From: Curtobacterium sp. MCSS17_015
GTDB lineage: Bacteria; Actinomycetota; Actinomycetes; Actinomycetales; Microbacteriaceae
Assembly (NCBI RefSeq): GCF_003234265.2
Contig: NZ_CP126256.1
Span: 1,178,001-1,242,000 of the forward strand
Direction of reading: 5' to 3'
DNA: 64,000 bases
The notes under the pieces were generated by a model. It saw only the letters and a program-made list of their open reading frames with translations, was not told the DNA's origin and made no database searches. How positions within the stretch are numbered: the first letter of the stretch is position 1; each line of letters opens with the position of its first letter. The translations under genes and the position numbers were made by a program. This document shows positions 23,865 to 32,621 of this stretch, in pieces.

Positions 23865-25532
23865 TCAGCGCTGGGCGCGACGACGGACGATGCGCAGGCC
23901 CACCATGGCCGCACCGGCGGCGAGCATGCCGAGCGCCCAGGGCAGGGCGTCGGTGCTGTCGGAGCCGGTGTAGGCAAGACGGCCGTGCGAGGCGGACCGG
24001 ACCGGGACGGTGCCGATCGGGGCCGCGGCCGTCGGCGGGGTGACGATCGGGGGCGTCGCGACCGGGGCGGTGGCGGTCGGGACGACCTCGACCGGGAACG
24101 AGGTGGCGAACTGCTCCGACGCCACCGTCAGGGTGTGCGTCGACGCGTGCGGGAAGGTCACGTCCACGAAGTTCGTGAAGCCCCCGAAATCCTCGTCGAC
24201 CGTGACGACGTCCGACGCGACGTCGGACGTCACGGTGACCGGGGAGAGGTCCCCCTCCTCGTCGATCACCTGGTTCCCGAAGCGGTCGACGACCCCGCCG
24301 TTCACCAGGAGGGTCCCGCCCTGGGCCACGGTGGGCTGCCCACCGGGAGTGACGACGGGCATGACGTCACCACCCTCCGGGCCGGTGCTCCAGTTGAGGT
24401 CGAGCGTGTCGATGTCACCGTCCGCGTCGATGATCCAGCTCCGGACGCTGCCCTCGCGGGCCGCGTCGTCCTCGAAGCCGAACGCCAGACCGTCCTCGAT
24501 GAACTCGATGTAGTCGGCGCGGTCGGAGGCGAACACCTCGACACCGACCGGTGCTGCGGCGTCGACCGTCAGCTCGACGTACTGCGTGACGGAGTCGGTG
24601 CCGTTCGACGCGGTGACGGCGAAGTCGTAGGAAGACGCCCACTCGGCCGTCCCGGACAGGACGCCGGTCTCCGCGTCGAAGGTGATGCCCTCGGGAAGCT
24701 GACCCTCGGGGGTGTCCTCCGGGAACTCGGGGTCCGCTTCGAGCCCGTCGTAGAACCACGCGAGCGTCAGCTCCGGAGCGGGGAACCCGACGGTCCGGAA
24801 GGTGTACGAGAAGGCCTCGCCGGCGGTCGTCCCGAGGGGCAGGACGTCCTCGTCGGCATCGGTCCCGCCGACGACGGGCGCACCGGCGGCGTCGACGAAC
24901 ACCGGGGCCTGCCGCACGACGGCACTGCTCGTGGTCGCCGTCTCGTCGGTGTGCCCGGTCGAGGTGTTCTGCACGGTCACCGAGACGACCTTGCCGGCGT
25001 CCGCTGCGACCACGTCGTAGGTCGATCCCTGGTCGCCGGTCACGACGCCGTCGACGGACCACCGGTACGCGAGGGCGGCCGGGTCGGTGAAGCCCTTCGG
25101 CTTCGCGTTGAGCGTCTCACCCACCTTGGCGGTGCCGGAGATCGTGACGGTCGCAGCAGCCGCTGCCGCGGGAGCGGCCTCGGCGGGGCTGGTGGCGCTC
25201 GGCTTCGTGCTGGTCGACCCGGACGGCGCCGGTGCGGCGGTCACGGGAGCCATCGGGGTGGTGCCGCCGGGTGCGCTGGTCGCGCCGTCGGCGGGGAGGC
25301 CCGGCTCGGCCGGCGCGGTCGCGCCGGCTCCCGGGGTGGTGGCGTCTGCGCCGGGCGCGGTCGTGTCGGCTCCCGGGGGGACGGGAGCAGCGACCGACGA
25401 GCCGGTCGTCGGGGCCTCGGCCGCGGACGCGGTCGTGGCGGTCATGACACCGAGGCCGGTCGTGAGGCCGATCAGGGCGGTTGCGGTGCCGACGGCGCAG
25501 GCGCGTCGGACGAAGGAGGTGCTGCGGTGCAC
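23865..25532 (-). CDS. LAYTG-anchored surface protein with Ig-like repeats
   Basis: 555 residues. A signal peptide (VRRACAVGTATALIGLTTGL, cleavage near TASAAEA) is followed by an Ala/Pro/Thr-rich stalk, then beta-rich domains with putative Ig features (LPEGITFDAETGVLSGTAEW, TVTSDVASDVVTVDEDF, VTFPHASTHTLTV). The C-terminus is a complete sorting signal: LAYTG, a hydrophobic span (LPWALGMLAAGAAMVGL) and RIVRRRAQR. LAxTG is the motif of class E sortases in high-GC actinobacteria, so it should be covalently attached to peptidoglycan. The GTG start (25532) has GGGGGAAG upstream. It is a paralogue of the next gene; no sortase gene is in the window. Adhesion or matrix role is inference. Confidence 0.85.
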   Translation of the reverse strand: MHRSTSFVRRACAVGTATALIGLTTGLGVMTATTASAAEAPTTGSSVAAPVPPGADTTAPGADATTPGAGATAPAEPGLPADGATSAPGGTTPMAPVTAAPAPSGSTSTKPSATSPAEAAPAAAAAATVTISGTAKVGETLNAKPKGFTDPAALAYRWSVDGVVTGDQGSTYDVVAADAGKVVSVTVQNTSTGHTDETATTSSAVVRQAPVFVDAAGAPVVGGTDADEDVLPLGTTAGEAFSYTFRTVGFPAPELTLAWFYDGLEADPEFPEDTPEGQLPEGITFDAETGVLSGTAEWASSYDFAVTASNGTDSVTQYVELTVDAAAPVGVEVFASDRADYIEFIEDGLAFGFEDDAAREGSVRSWIIDADGDIDTLDLNWSTGPEGGDVMPVVTPGGQPTVAQGGTLLVNGGVVDRFGNQVIDEEGDLSPVTVTSDVASDVVTVDEDFGGFTNFVDVTFPHASTHTLTVASEQFATSFPVEVVPTATAPVATPPIVTPPTAAAPIGTVPVRSASHGRLAYTGSDSTDALPWALGMLAAGAAMVGLRIVRRRAQR

Positions 25533-25649
25533 GGGTCTTCCCCCAGGTCGAGTCCGGCCGGGTGCCGGAATACAAGAGTTCGCCGAGAATCCTCGGGTGG
25601 TCGGAGCGTATTGGGCTCTGAAGGTGTAACGGGACGCGCAACAGCAGAA

Positions 25650-25712
25650 GTACCCCGGGTTGGGGGTACGCATGCGTCGCCGACACGGATCGTGCGGTTT
25701 CCCGCAAACCGC
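25650..25712. promoter_or_regulatory. Two inverted repeats in the leader of the LAYTG gene
   Basis: GTACCCC (25650-25656) pairs with GGGGTAC (25663-25669), and GCGGTTT (25694-25700) pairs with AAACCGC (25706-25712). They lie 120-180 nt upstream of GTG 25532 in a 258-nt leader that is otherwise featureless. They could be operators or mRNA hairpins. Confidence 0.4.
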
Positions 25713-25790
25713 CCGATCCGGTTCCCGCACGCTCGGTCAGGACGCGCCCCTCGTCTTCCCCCGGTCGGGCCCGTCGGCGCCACGGCCGCG

Positions 25791-25837
25791 CACGGGAGGA
25801 GGGGCGTGCCCACACGGACACGCCCCTCCTCCCCGTG
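25791..25837 (-). terminator. Hairpin terminator behind the LAFTG protein gene
   Basis: An 18-bp stem with one bulged base (25791-25808 with 25819-25837, core AGGAGGGGCGTG) and a 10-nt loop begins 7 nt beyond the stop codon on the minus strand. It separates the two surface-protein genes, making them separate transcription units. Confidence 0.8.
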
Positions 25838-25843
25838 CGGTGG

Positions 25844-27664
25844 TCAGGCCCGCCGGCGGCGCGCCCGTACCGTGAGCAGCGCCACTCCCGAAGCGAGCAG
25901 GCCGAGCCCCCACGTGACCGGGCCGGTCGTGTCGGCGCCGGTGAAGGCAAGGCTGCCGGTCGTCCCGGTCGTCCCGGTCGTCCCGGTGGGGGTGGACGGG
26001 ACCACCGTGACGGGGAACGTGGTCGAGACGCCCTGGCTCGTCACGGTCAACGTGTGCGTCGACGCGTGGGGGAAGGTGATCTCCGCGTTCCACCCGACCC
26101 GCTGAACCACGTCGGTCGCGACGTCACTCGTCACGGTGACGGGGGTCCTGCCGTCCCAGTCGCCGTCCAACGGGACGGTGATGTTGCCGAAGGCGTCGAC
26201 CGGTGCTGCTGCGATCCGCAACGTCGAGCCCTGCGCGGCGGTGGGACGACCGCCGACCTCCCGCTCGATCTCGTGCTGCGGTCCGTTCGGGAACCAGGTG
26301 CTCTCCACCGAGCCGTCGGGCTGGATGACCCAGGTGCGCTGCTCCCACCGGTCCCCGGGGCGGGTCACCGTCACGAGGGCGCCGACGGCCGGAGCGGGAG
26401 CCGTGCGGAGGTCGACGTACTGCACGGCCGTCTGCCCGCCGGAGGTCGCGACCACGGCGAAGGAGTAGAAGGCCGCCTGGTCGTCCGTGCCGCTGAGGAC
26501 CCCGGTGGTCCGGTCGAGCGTGATGCCCGCGGGGAAGGAGGCGCCGACGTCCGACGCCGGGAACGGCTGCCCGTCCGTCCGCAGGATCGAGTAGCGCACC
26601 GGCTCGTCGACGGGGCCGCCCGTGGCGCGGAAGGTGTGTGAGAACGGCTCGCCGGCCTGGGCGTGGAGCTGCACGGCGTGGTCCTCGGTCGTCCCGCCCG
26701 CGAAGGACAGTCCGCCGGTGTTCTCCGGGGGCGCGGCCGAGAGCAGGATGCGCTCCGACAGCCCGCCGCCCGGGTGGTACGGCGTCGAGACGTGGACCCA
26801 GATCTGGTCGCGGAGCGGCGTCGAGGAGTCGAGCGTCCCGGAGATCACCCCGTTCGCCGACAGGGTGACGCCCTCGGGCAGCACGCTCGGGTCCGCCGTT
26901 CCGCCGATGGAGCCGTTCACGAAGAAGGACAGGTCCGGGTTGTCGGCCGGGGCGAGGTCCACGGAGAACGGCTCCCCGCTCGTGACGGGGATGACGCGTT
27001 GACCGTAGATGAACTGGCGGTCCGAGTCCTCGACGACGACCGGTGTGCTCGGTGCGCTGGTGACGGACGTGGGCGTCAGGCCGGGAGCCGTGCCGGTGAC
27101 GGTGACCGTGAAGGTGCCGTCGGCCTGCTCGGGGTCGACGATGTACGTCCGCTCGGTGCCCTGGTCACGGTTGGTGAGGACCGGGTGGTGGAAGTCCCAC
27201 CGGTAGGTGAAGGTCGTGCCGGCGGGCCAGCCGGCGGTGTCCGCCGAGACGGTACGCCACGCTCGGGTCGTGCCGCTGATCGTGACGGTCCCGGCGGGAG
27301 TCGCCGTCGCGGCGGCGTCGTCGCTCGGCGCGGGGGTTGCCGCAGCGGGGGCGGCCGGGGCTGCAGCGGCCGGAGTCGTCGGTGCCGTCGGCGTGGTCGT
27401 CGGCGCCGGTGCAGCGGTCACGGCAGGAGCTGGCTCGGCCGGCATCTCGGCGGCGGCGCTGGCCGGGTCGGCAGCGGGGTCCGTGGTCGGGCTCGCGGTC
27501 GGTGCGTCGACGCTGGTGGAGGTGCCGACGCCGGTGGTCGGTGCGAGCTCGTCGGCGGAGGCGCTGGTGACGCCGATGCCGAATGCCGACGACGCCGCGA
27601 CGATCGCGACGGCGGAGCCGATGGCCGCGATCCGGTGGATCGGCGGCAGGCAGGTCTTGTGCAT
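25844..27664 (-). CDS. LAFTG-anchored surface protein, paralogue of the 23.9-kb gene
   Basis: 606 residues. A signal peptide (HRIAAIGSAVAIVAASSAF, cleavage near SASADE) precedes a Thr/Pro/Ala-rich stalk and three or four beta-rich segments with putative-Ig turns (LPEGVTLSANGVISGTL, FPAGITLDRTTGVLSGT). The C-terminal module TPVTVTSDVATDVVQ / ITFPHASTHTLTV is shared with the neighbouring LAYTG protein. The end is LAFTG, a hydrophobic span and RARRRRA, a class E sortase signal. GGGGGG precedes the ATG. The 165-nt spacer upstream (27665-27829) contains CGGAAAA and TTTTCCG 30 nt apart, possibly a promoter or operator region. Confidence 0.85.
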   Translation of the reverse strand: MHKTCLPPIHRIAAIGSAVAIVAASSAFGIGVTSASADELAPTTGVGTSTSVDAPTASPTTDPAADPASAAAEMPAEPAPAVTAAPAPTTTPTAPTTPAAAAPAAPAAATPAPSDDAAATATPAGTVTISGTTRAWRTVSADTAGWPAGTTFTYRWDFHHPVLTNRDQGTERTYIVDPEQADGTFTVTVTGTAPGLTPTSVTSAPSTPVVVEDSDRQFIYGQRVIPVTSGEPFSVDLAPADNPDLSFFVNGSIGGTADPSVLPEGVTLSANGVISGTLDSSTPLRDQIWVHVSTPYHPGGGLSERILLSAAPPENTGGLSFAGGTTEDHAVQLHAQAGEPFSHTFRATGGPVDEPVRYSILRTDGQPFPASDVGASFPAGITLDRTTGVLSGTDDQAAFYSFAVVATSGGQTAVQYVDLRTAPAPAVGALVTVTRPGDRWEQRTWVIQPDGSVESTWFPNGPQHEIEREVGGRPTAAQGSTLRIAAAPVDAFGNITVPLDGDWDGRTPVTVTSDVATDVVQRVGWNAEITFPHASTHTLTVTSQGVSTTFPVTVVPSTPTGTTGTTGTTGSLAFTGADTTGPVTWGLGLLASGVALLTVRARRRRA

Positions 27665-27829
27665 GTGTTCCCCCCTGGGATGAACGTGTGGTTGGGTCGC
27701 CCTGGTGGTGCCCGTGAGCTGATCGTAGGGTCGTCAGGCGCCCCGGGAAGGCCGTTCCCGGTCACGAATCCGTCACGGAAAAAACGGCTGGACAGTCGTC
27801 ATGATCGGGGGTTTTCCGACATGGTGTGC

Positions 27830-28732
27830 TCAGGTTCGCGGTGCGTTCGCCGCCCGCTCGAGCGCAGCGCGGAACGCGGTCACCGCGGGGGACTCCGCAC
27901 TCGCGATCCGCTGCGCCGTGAAGATCGTCCGACGGCCCGGTTCCGGCAACTCGAGCAGTCGGCAGCTCGTCGACCGACCGGCCCAGACCAGGTCGGGCAT
28001 GAGCGCCACGGCGTTGCCCGACTCGATGAGCCGGATCTGCGCCTGCAGGTCCGCGGTCTCGTACCGGACGTCGGGCTCGAACCCGGCACGACGACAAGTC
28101 TGCTCGGCGAAGTGCCGGGAGGCGGCACCGCGCGGTTCCATCACCCACGGCAGGGTCGCCGCCTCGTCGAGGGACGTCACCGGCCACAGCGCCGTCGCCA
28201 CCGGTGGCAGCGCCAGGCGCACCGGGTCCGTGGTCAGGTCGCGCCGGTCCAGTCCGGGGAAGCGGGGAGCGGCGTGCGCCGGGTACTGCTCGGCGACCAC
28301 CATGTCGAAGTCCCGGGCCCAGGTCTCGTTGAGGGCCGTCTCCGGTTCGCGCTGCACCATCTCGACCCGCACGTCCGGGTGTTCGAGGGCCATCGTGCGG
28401 AGCGCGGACGGCATGAGGGCCAGCGCCGCCGACTGGAACACGGCGACCCGGATCCGCCCCTGCACGCTCGTCAGCGTCGACTCCACCGACGCCTGTGCGC
28501 GCTCCAGCGTGTCGAGCACCTCGCTCGCCGCTGCCACGAGTACCTCGGCCTGCGGAGTGAGCTGCAGGCGCCGACCGGCGCGGCGGAGGAGCTGGACGCC
28601 GGCCTCGCGCTCGAGCACCGCGAGCTGCTGCGACACCGCCGACGGGGTGAAGTTCATCGCCTCGCCGACCGCGGCCACGGTGCCGCGGATCGACAGCTCG
28701 CGCAGGAGCACCAGGCGACGGACGTCGAGCAT
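27830..28732 (-). CDS. LysR-family transcriptional regulator divergent from putA
   Basis: 300 residues. The N-terminal winged helix-turn-helix is LVLLRELSIRGTVAAVGEAMNF with PSAVSQQLAVLEREAGVQLL; the C-terminal periplasmic-binding-like effector domain begins near residue 90. ATG 28732 was preferred over 28765 because LysR proteins typically begin close to LDVRRLVLLREL. It is transcribed away from putA with an 82-nt shared spacer holding the inverted repeat GGAAG-N5-CTTCC, so it most likely controls putA, with proline or a catabolite as effector; this is inferred from position only. Confidence 0.88.
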   Translation of the reverse strand: MLDVRRLVLLRELSIRGTVAAVGEAMNFTPSAVSQQLAVLEREAGVQLLRRAGRRLQLTPQAEVLVAAASEVLDTLERAQASVESTLTSVQGRIRVAVFQSAALALMPSALRTMALEHPDVRVEMVQREPETALNETWARDFDMVVAEQYPAHAAPRFPGLDRRDLTTDPVRLALPPVATALWPVTSLDEAATLPWVMEPRGAASRHFAEQTCRRAGFEPDVRYETADLQAQIRLIESGNAVALMPDLVWAGRSTSCRLLELPEPGRRTIFTAQRIASAESPAVTAFRAALERAANAPRT

Positions 28733-28767
28733 GCCGAAAGCGTAGCTGAGCTGAACGGAATGCATCA

Positions 28768-28782
28768 GGAAGAGTTGCTTCC
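28768..28782. promoter_or_regulatory. Candidate LysR operator GGAAG-N5-CTTCC
   Basis: A perfect 5-bp inverted repeat lies between the divergent LysR and putA starts. Two copies of CCGAAAG flank it (28734 and 28787 regions). Position and symmetry suit an autoregulatory LysR site. Confidence 0.4.
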
Positions 28783-28814
28783 GCTACCGAAAGAGCGCCC
28801 GTCACACTGTCCCC

Positions 28815-31800
28815 ATGACCGACGTCCAGCCGCGCACCGACGCCGCCACCTCGCCCGCATCCGACGACCTCGCCGACGAGTCCGTCGCCCTCGTCCGGCA
28901 GTGGCTCGCCGAGGCCGAGACGTACCCGGTCGACGGCTCCGCGAAGCAGCTCGCCGGCGTGCTGGCCGACCCCAAGGGCCTCGCGTTCGCGGTCGGGTTC
29001 GTCGACGGTGTCGTCCGTCCTGAGGACCTCGGCGTCGCCGCACGCAAACTTCGCACCATCGCGCCGGACGCCCCCGGTTTCCTGCCGGCCGCGCTCCGCG
29101 GCCTGGTGCGCCTCGGCGGCGGACTGGCACCGAGCCTCCCGGGTGTCGTCGTCCCCGTCGCCCGACGGGTCCTCCGGAACATGGTCGGCCACCTCATCGT
29201 CGACGCCACCGACGCCAAGCTCGGTCCGGCGATCGCGAAGATCAAGCAGGACGGCATCCGCCTCAACGTGAACCTGCTCGGTGAAGCCGTGCTCGGCGAG
29301 CGCGAAGCCGCCAGGCGCCTCGCTGGCACGCACGCGCTGCTGAGCCGCGGTGACGTCGACTACGTCTCGATCAAGGTCTCGTCGACCGTGCACCCGCACT
29401 CGCCGTGGGCGTTCGACCACGCCGTCGAGGACATCGTCGGGCAGCTCCGGCCGCTGTTCGAGCGTGCGGCAGCGGCGACGCCGAAGAAGTTCATCAACCT
29501 CGACATGGAGGAGTACAAGGACCTCGACCTCACCATCGCGGTCTTCACGAAGCTCCTCGACGAGCCGCAGTTCACCGACCTCGAAGCGGGGATCGTGCTG
29601 CAGGCGTACCTGCCTGACGCGCTCGCCGCGATGGAGCACCTGCAGGAGTGGTCCGCCGCCCGCCGTGCCCGCGGAGGCGCTGACATCAAGGTCCGCCTGG
29701 TCAAGGGCGCGAACCTGCCGATGGAGCAGGTCGAGGCCTCCGTGCACGGGTGGCCACTCGCGACCTGGCACACGAAGCAGGACTCCGACACGAACTACAA
29801 GCGCGTACTCGACTGGGCACTGACGCCCGAGCGGATCGCGAACGTGCGGGTCGGGGTCGCCGGGCACAACCTGTTCGACGTCGCACACGCCTGGCTCCTG
29901 GCCGGGCAGCGCGGGGTCCGGAACGGCATCGAGTTCGAGATGCTCCTCGGCATGGCGCAGGGACAGGCGGCCGCGGTGAAGAAGACCGTCGGCTCGCTGC
30001 TCCTCTACACGCCGGTCGTGCACCCGGGGGAGTTCGACGTCGCCATCGCCTACCTGATCCGTCGCCTCGAGGAGGGTGCGTCGCAGGACAACTTCATGTC
30101 CGCGGTGTTCTCCCTCGCCTCGTCCCCGACGCTGTTCGCCCGCGAAGAGGCACGTTTCCGCGACTCCCTCGCGCCGCTCGCGTTGCCCGGCGGACTCGAC
30201 GCTCCCGCGTCGCACCGCGTCGCCGACCGCTACGCGGCCGTCGAGCGTCCGGTCCCCGGCCACTTCGAGAACACCCCGGACAGCGATCCGTCCGTCGGCG
30301 CCGTCCGCGAGTGGGGCGCCGCCATCACCGAGCGGATCGCCACCTCCACGCTCGGCGTCTCCGCCGTCCGGGAGGCCCGCATCACCTCCGCCACGACCCT
30401 CGAGTCCGCCCTGCAGCGCGTCCGCGCTGCCGGCACGACCTGGGGTTCGTGGTCGGGCGCGGCTCGCGGCGCCGTCCTGCACGCCGTCGGTGACGCCCTC
30501 GAGGCGAACCGTGCCGCTCTCATCGAGGTCATGGCGTCGGAGACCGGCAAGACCATCGACCAGGCCGATCCGGAGGTGTCCGAGGCGATCGACTTCGCGC
30601 ACTTCTACGGCGAACTGGCCGCGTCGCTCGACGCCGTCGACGGTGCGTCGTTCACCCCCGCTGCGCTGACGCTCGTCACACCGCCGTGGAACTTCCCCGT
30701 CGCGATCCCGGCCGGGTCGACGCTGGCCGCCCTCGCCGCCGGGTCCGCCGTCGTGCTGAAGCCCGCGCCGCCGGCCGCCCGCAGCGGCGCCGTGCTGGCG
30801 TCGGTGATCGAGACCGCCCTCGACGCGCACGGTGCTCCGGCCGACGTCCTGGCGTTCCTCGACGTCGAGGAGTCGGAGCTCGGCAAGGACCTCATCGCGT
30901 CACCGCTCGTCGACCGCGTGATCCTGACCGGCGCGTACGAGACGGCCGAGCTGTTCCGGTCCTTCCGTCCGGACCTGCCCCTGCTCGCCGAGACCTCCGG
31001 CAAGAACGCCGTCATCGTCACCCCGTCGGCGGACCTCGACCTGGCCGTGAAGGACGTCGTCGCCTCGGCCTTCGGACACGCGGGGCAGAAGTGCTCGGCC
31101 GCGTCGCTCGTCGTCATGGTGGGCTCGGTCGCGAAGTCCAAGCGCTTCCGGAACCAGCTGCTCGACGCGGTGTCCTCGCTGACCGTCGGCTACCCGACCG
31201 ACCCGACGACGCAGATGGGGCCGATCATCGAACCGGCGTCGGGCAAGCTGCTCGACGGCCTCACGACGCTCGGCGCGGGGGAGTCCTGGGCGATCGAGCC
31301 GAAGCAGCTCGACGAGACCGGGAAGCTCTGGAGCCCCGGTGTCCGGCAGGGAGTCCGGCGCGGCTCGGAGTACCACCGCACGGAGTACTTCGGGCCGATC
31401 CTCGGTGTGATGGTCGCGGAGACCCTCGACGAGGCGATCGACATCGTCAACGAGGTCGACTACGGCCTGACCTCCGGCCTGCACTCGCTCGACCCGGGCG
31501 AGATCGGGACGTGGCTCCGACGCATCCAAGCGGGCAACCTCTACGTGAACCGCAGCATCACCGGCGCGATCGTCCGCCGTCAGCCCTTCGGCGGGTGGAA
31601 GAAGTCGGCGGTCGGTGCGGGCACCAAGGCCGGCGGCGTGAACTACCTGGTCGGCCTCGGCTCGTGGGCGCCCTCCGTCGCCACTGCGGGCTCGACGCCC
31701 TCGTCCGACGTGTCGGCCTTCGTCCGGGCGACCGGTGTGGCGTCCGAGTCGGTCGACCGTGCGATCGCGTCCGACGAGCTCGCGTGGACGTCCGAGTTCG

Positions 31801-32279
31801 GGACCGCGGCTGACGTGTCCGCACTCTCGGCCGAGCGCAACGTCTTCCGGTACCTGCCGTTCCCGAGCGTGCACGTGCGCCTGGGTGCCGAGGGCACGAC
31901 CGAGGACCTCGTGCGGGTCGTCGCCGCGGCGCTCCGTGCGGGCACCGCCGTCGAGGTCTCCACTGCCGTCGCGCTCCCGGACGCGGTGGCCACCGCGCTC
32001 CGAGCCCTCCCGGTCGTCGAGTCCGTGCGGCAGACCGAGTCGGACGAGACGTTCGCCGCTCGGATCGCTGCCGGCCCGTCCACGCGCGTCCGAGTCATCG
32101 CCGGGGACGCTGCCGCGCTCGCCGTCGGGACGGACGGGCGGCCCGACGTCGCCGTCTACGCGGAGCCCGTGACCGAGGCCGGCCGCATCGAGATGCTGCC
32201 GTTCCTCCGGGAGCAGGCGGTGTCCATCACGGCGCACCGCTTCGGGACGCCGAACCACCTGTCGGACGACCTCATCTGA
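28815..32279 (+). CDS. putA: Bifunctional proline dehydrogenase / glutamate semialdehyde dehydrogenase
   Basis: 1154 residues. The FAD-dependent proline dehydrogenase barrel occupies about residues 100-430 (DYVSIKVSST, INLDMEEYKDLDLT, VRLVKGANLPMEQ, GVAGHNLFDVA). The NAD-dependent aldehyde dehydrogenase occupies about residues 520-980: LVTPPWNFPVAIPAGS, catalytic Glu in ETSGKNAVIV and catalytic Cys in GHAGQKCSAASL. A ~170-residue C-terminal domain follows. It oxidises proline to glutamate, channelling the P5C intermediate. It lacks the N-terminal ribbon-helix-helix DNA-binding domain of enterobacterial PutA, so regulation probably falls to the divergent LysR protein. A hairpin terminator follows at 32312. 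Confidence 0.96.
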   Translation: MTDVQPRTDAATSPASDDLADESVALVRQWLAEAETYPVDGSAKQLAGVLADPKGLAFAVGFVDGVVRPEDLGVAARKLRTIAPDAPGFLPAALRGLVRLGGGLAPSLPGVVVPVARRVLRNMVGHLIVDATDAKLGPAIAKIKQDGIRLNVNLLGEAVLGEREAARRLAGTHALLSRGDVDYVSIKVSSTVHPHSPWAFDHAVEDIVGQLRPLFERAAAATPKKFINLDMEEYKDLDLTIAVFTKLLDEPQFTDLEAGIVLQAYLPDALAAMEHLQEWSAARRARGGADIKVRLVKGANLPMEQVEASVHGWPLATWHTKQDSDTNYKRVLDWALTPERIANVRVGVAGHNLFDVAHAWLLAGQRGVRNGIEFEMLLGMAQGQAAAVKKTVGSLLLYTPVVHPGEFDVAIAYLIRRLEEGASQDNFMSAVFSLASSPTLFAREEARFRDSLAPLALPGGLDAPASHRVADRYAAVERPVPGHFENTPDSDPSVGAVREWGAAITERIATSTLGVSAVREARITSATTLESALQRVRAAGTTWGSWSGAARGAVLHAVGDALEANRAALIEVMASETGKTIDQADPEVSEAIDFAHFYGELAASLDAVDGASFTPAALTLVTPPWNFPVAIPAGSTLAALAAGSAVVLKPAPPAARSGAVLASVIETALDAHGAPADVLAFLDVEESELGKDLIASPLVDRVILTGAYETAELFRSFRPDLPLLAETSGKNAVIVTPSADLDLAVKDVVASAFGHAGQKCSAASLVVMVGSVAKSKRFRNQLLDAVSSLTVGYPTDPTTQMGPIIEPASGKLLDGLTTLGAGESWAIEPKQLDETGKLWSPGVRQGVRRGSEYHRTEYFGPILGVMVAETLDEAIDIVNEVDYGLTSGLHSLDPGEIGTWLRRIQAGNLYVNRSITGAIVRRQPFGGWKKSAVGAGTKAGGVNYLVGLGSWAPSVATAGSTPSSDVSAFVRATGVASESVDRAIASDELAWTSEFGTAADVSALSAERNVFRYLPFPSVHVRLGAEGTTEDLVRVVAAALRAGTAVEVSTAVALPDAVATALRALPVVESVRQTESDETFAARIAAGPSTRVRVIAGDAAALAVGTDGRPDVAVYAEPVTEAGRIEMLPFLREQAVSITAHRFGTPNHLSDDLI

Positions 32280-32311
32280 CGGCTGCTGCCGGCTCGACAC
32301 CGCAGAACGCC

Positions 32312-32343
32312 ACACAGCACCGCGCATCGTCGTGGTGCTGTGT
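32312..32343 (+). terminator. Hairpin terminator behind putA
   Basis: Ten-bp perfect stem ACACAGCACC (32312-32321) with GGTGCTGTGT (32334-32343), 12-nt loop, 33 nt after the putA stop. Confidence 0.75.
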
Positions 32344-32446
32344 CCGTTCCGCGGTGCGTGCCGTGGGAAGGGCCCGGCGGAGGCAGGGAGCAGCCGGTCG
32401 ACGCTCTCCGGGTCCGCCCTCGGCGAGGCGTCGGTAGAACGGGTGC

Positions 32447-32599
32447 ATGTGTGAGTCGGTGCAGTGCCTGGTGTGTGGGAAGGCGACGTGGACCGGGTGC
32501 GGAGAGCACGTCCGCGAGGTCCTCCGTGGCGTCCGCCGTCGTGACCGCTGTCCGGGCCACGGGGTGCCGCGTTCGGTCGACGGGGACGGGTTCCACTGA
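32447..32599 (+). CDS. 50-residue zinc-ribbon-like small protein
   Basis: A short gene in the 342-nt putA-TetR spacer. The peptide begins MCESVQCLVCGKATWTGCGE, then HVREVLRGV, and later RCPGH. The C-x2-C-GK-TW-x-GCG-x-HV pattern is one I know from a widespread actinobacterial family of ~50-residue proteins whose function is unknown; the Cys/His set could bind zinc. The C-terminal RCPGH replaces the more usual RCHC or WC ending. There is no clear Shine-Dalgarno sequence. It lies on the same strand as putA but after its terminator, and ends 23 nt from the convergent TetR gene's stop. Confidence 0.75.
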   Translation: MCESVQCLVCGKATWTGCGEHVREVLRGVRRRDRCPGHGVPRSVDGDGFH

Positions 32600-32621
32600 G
32601 CTGCTGGCTCACCACTGGCCG

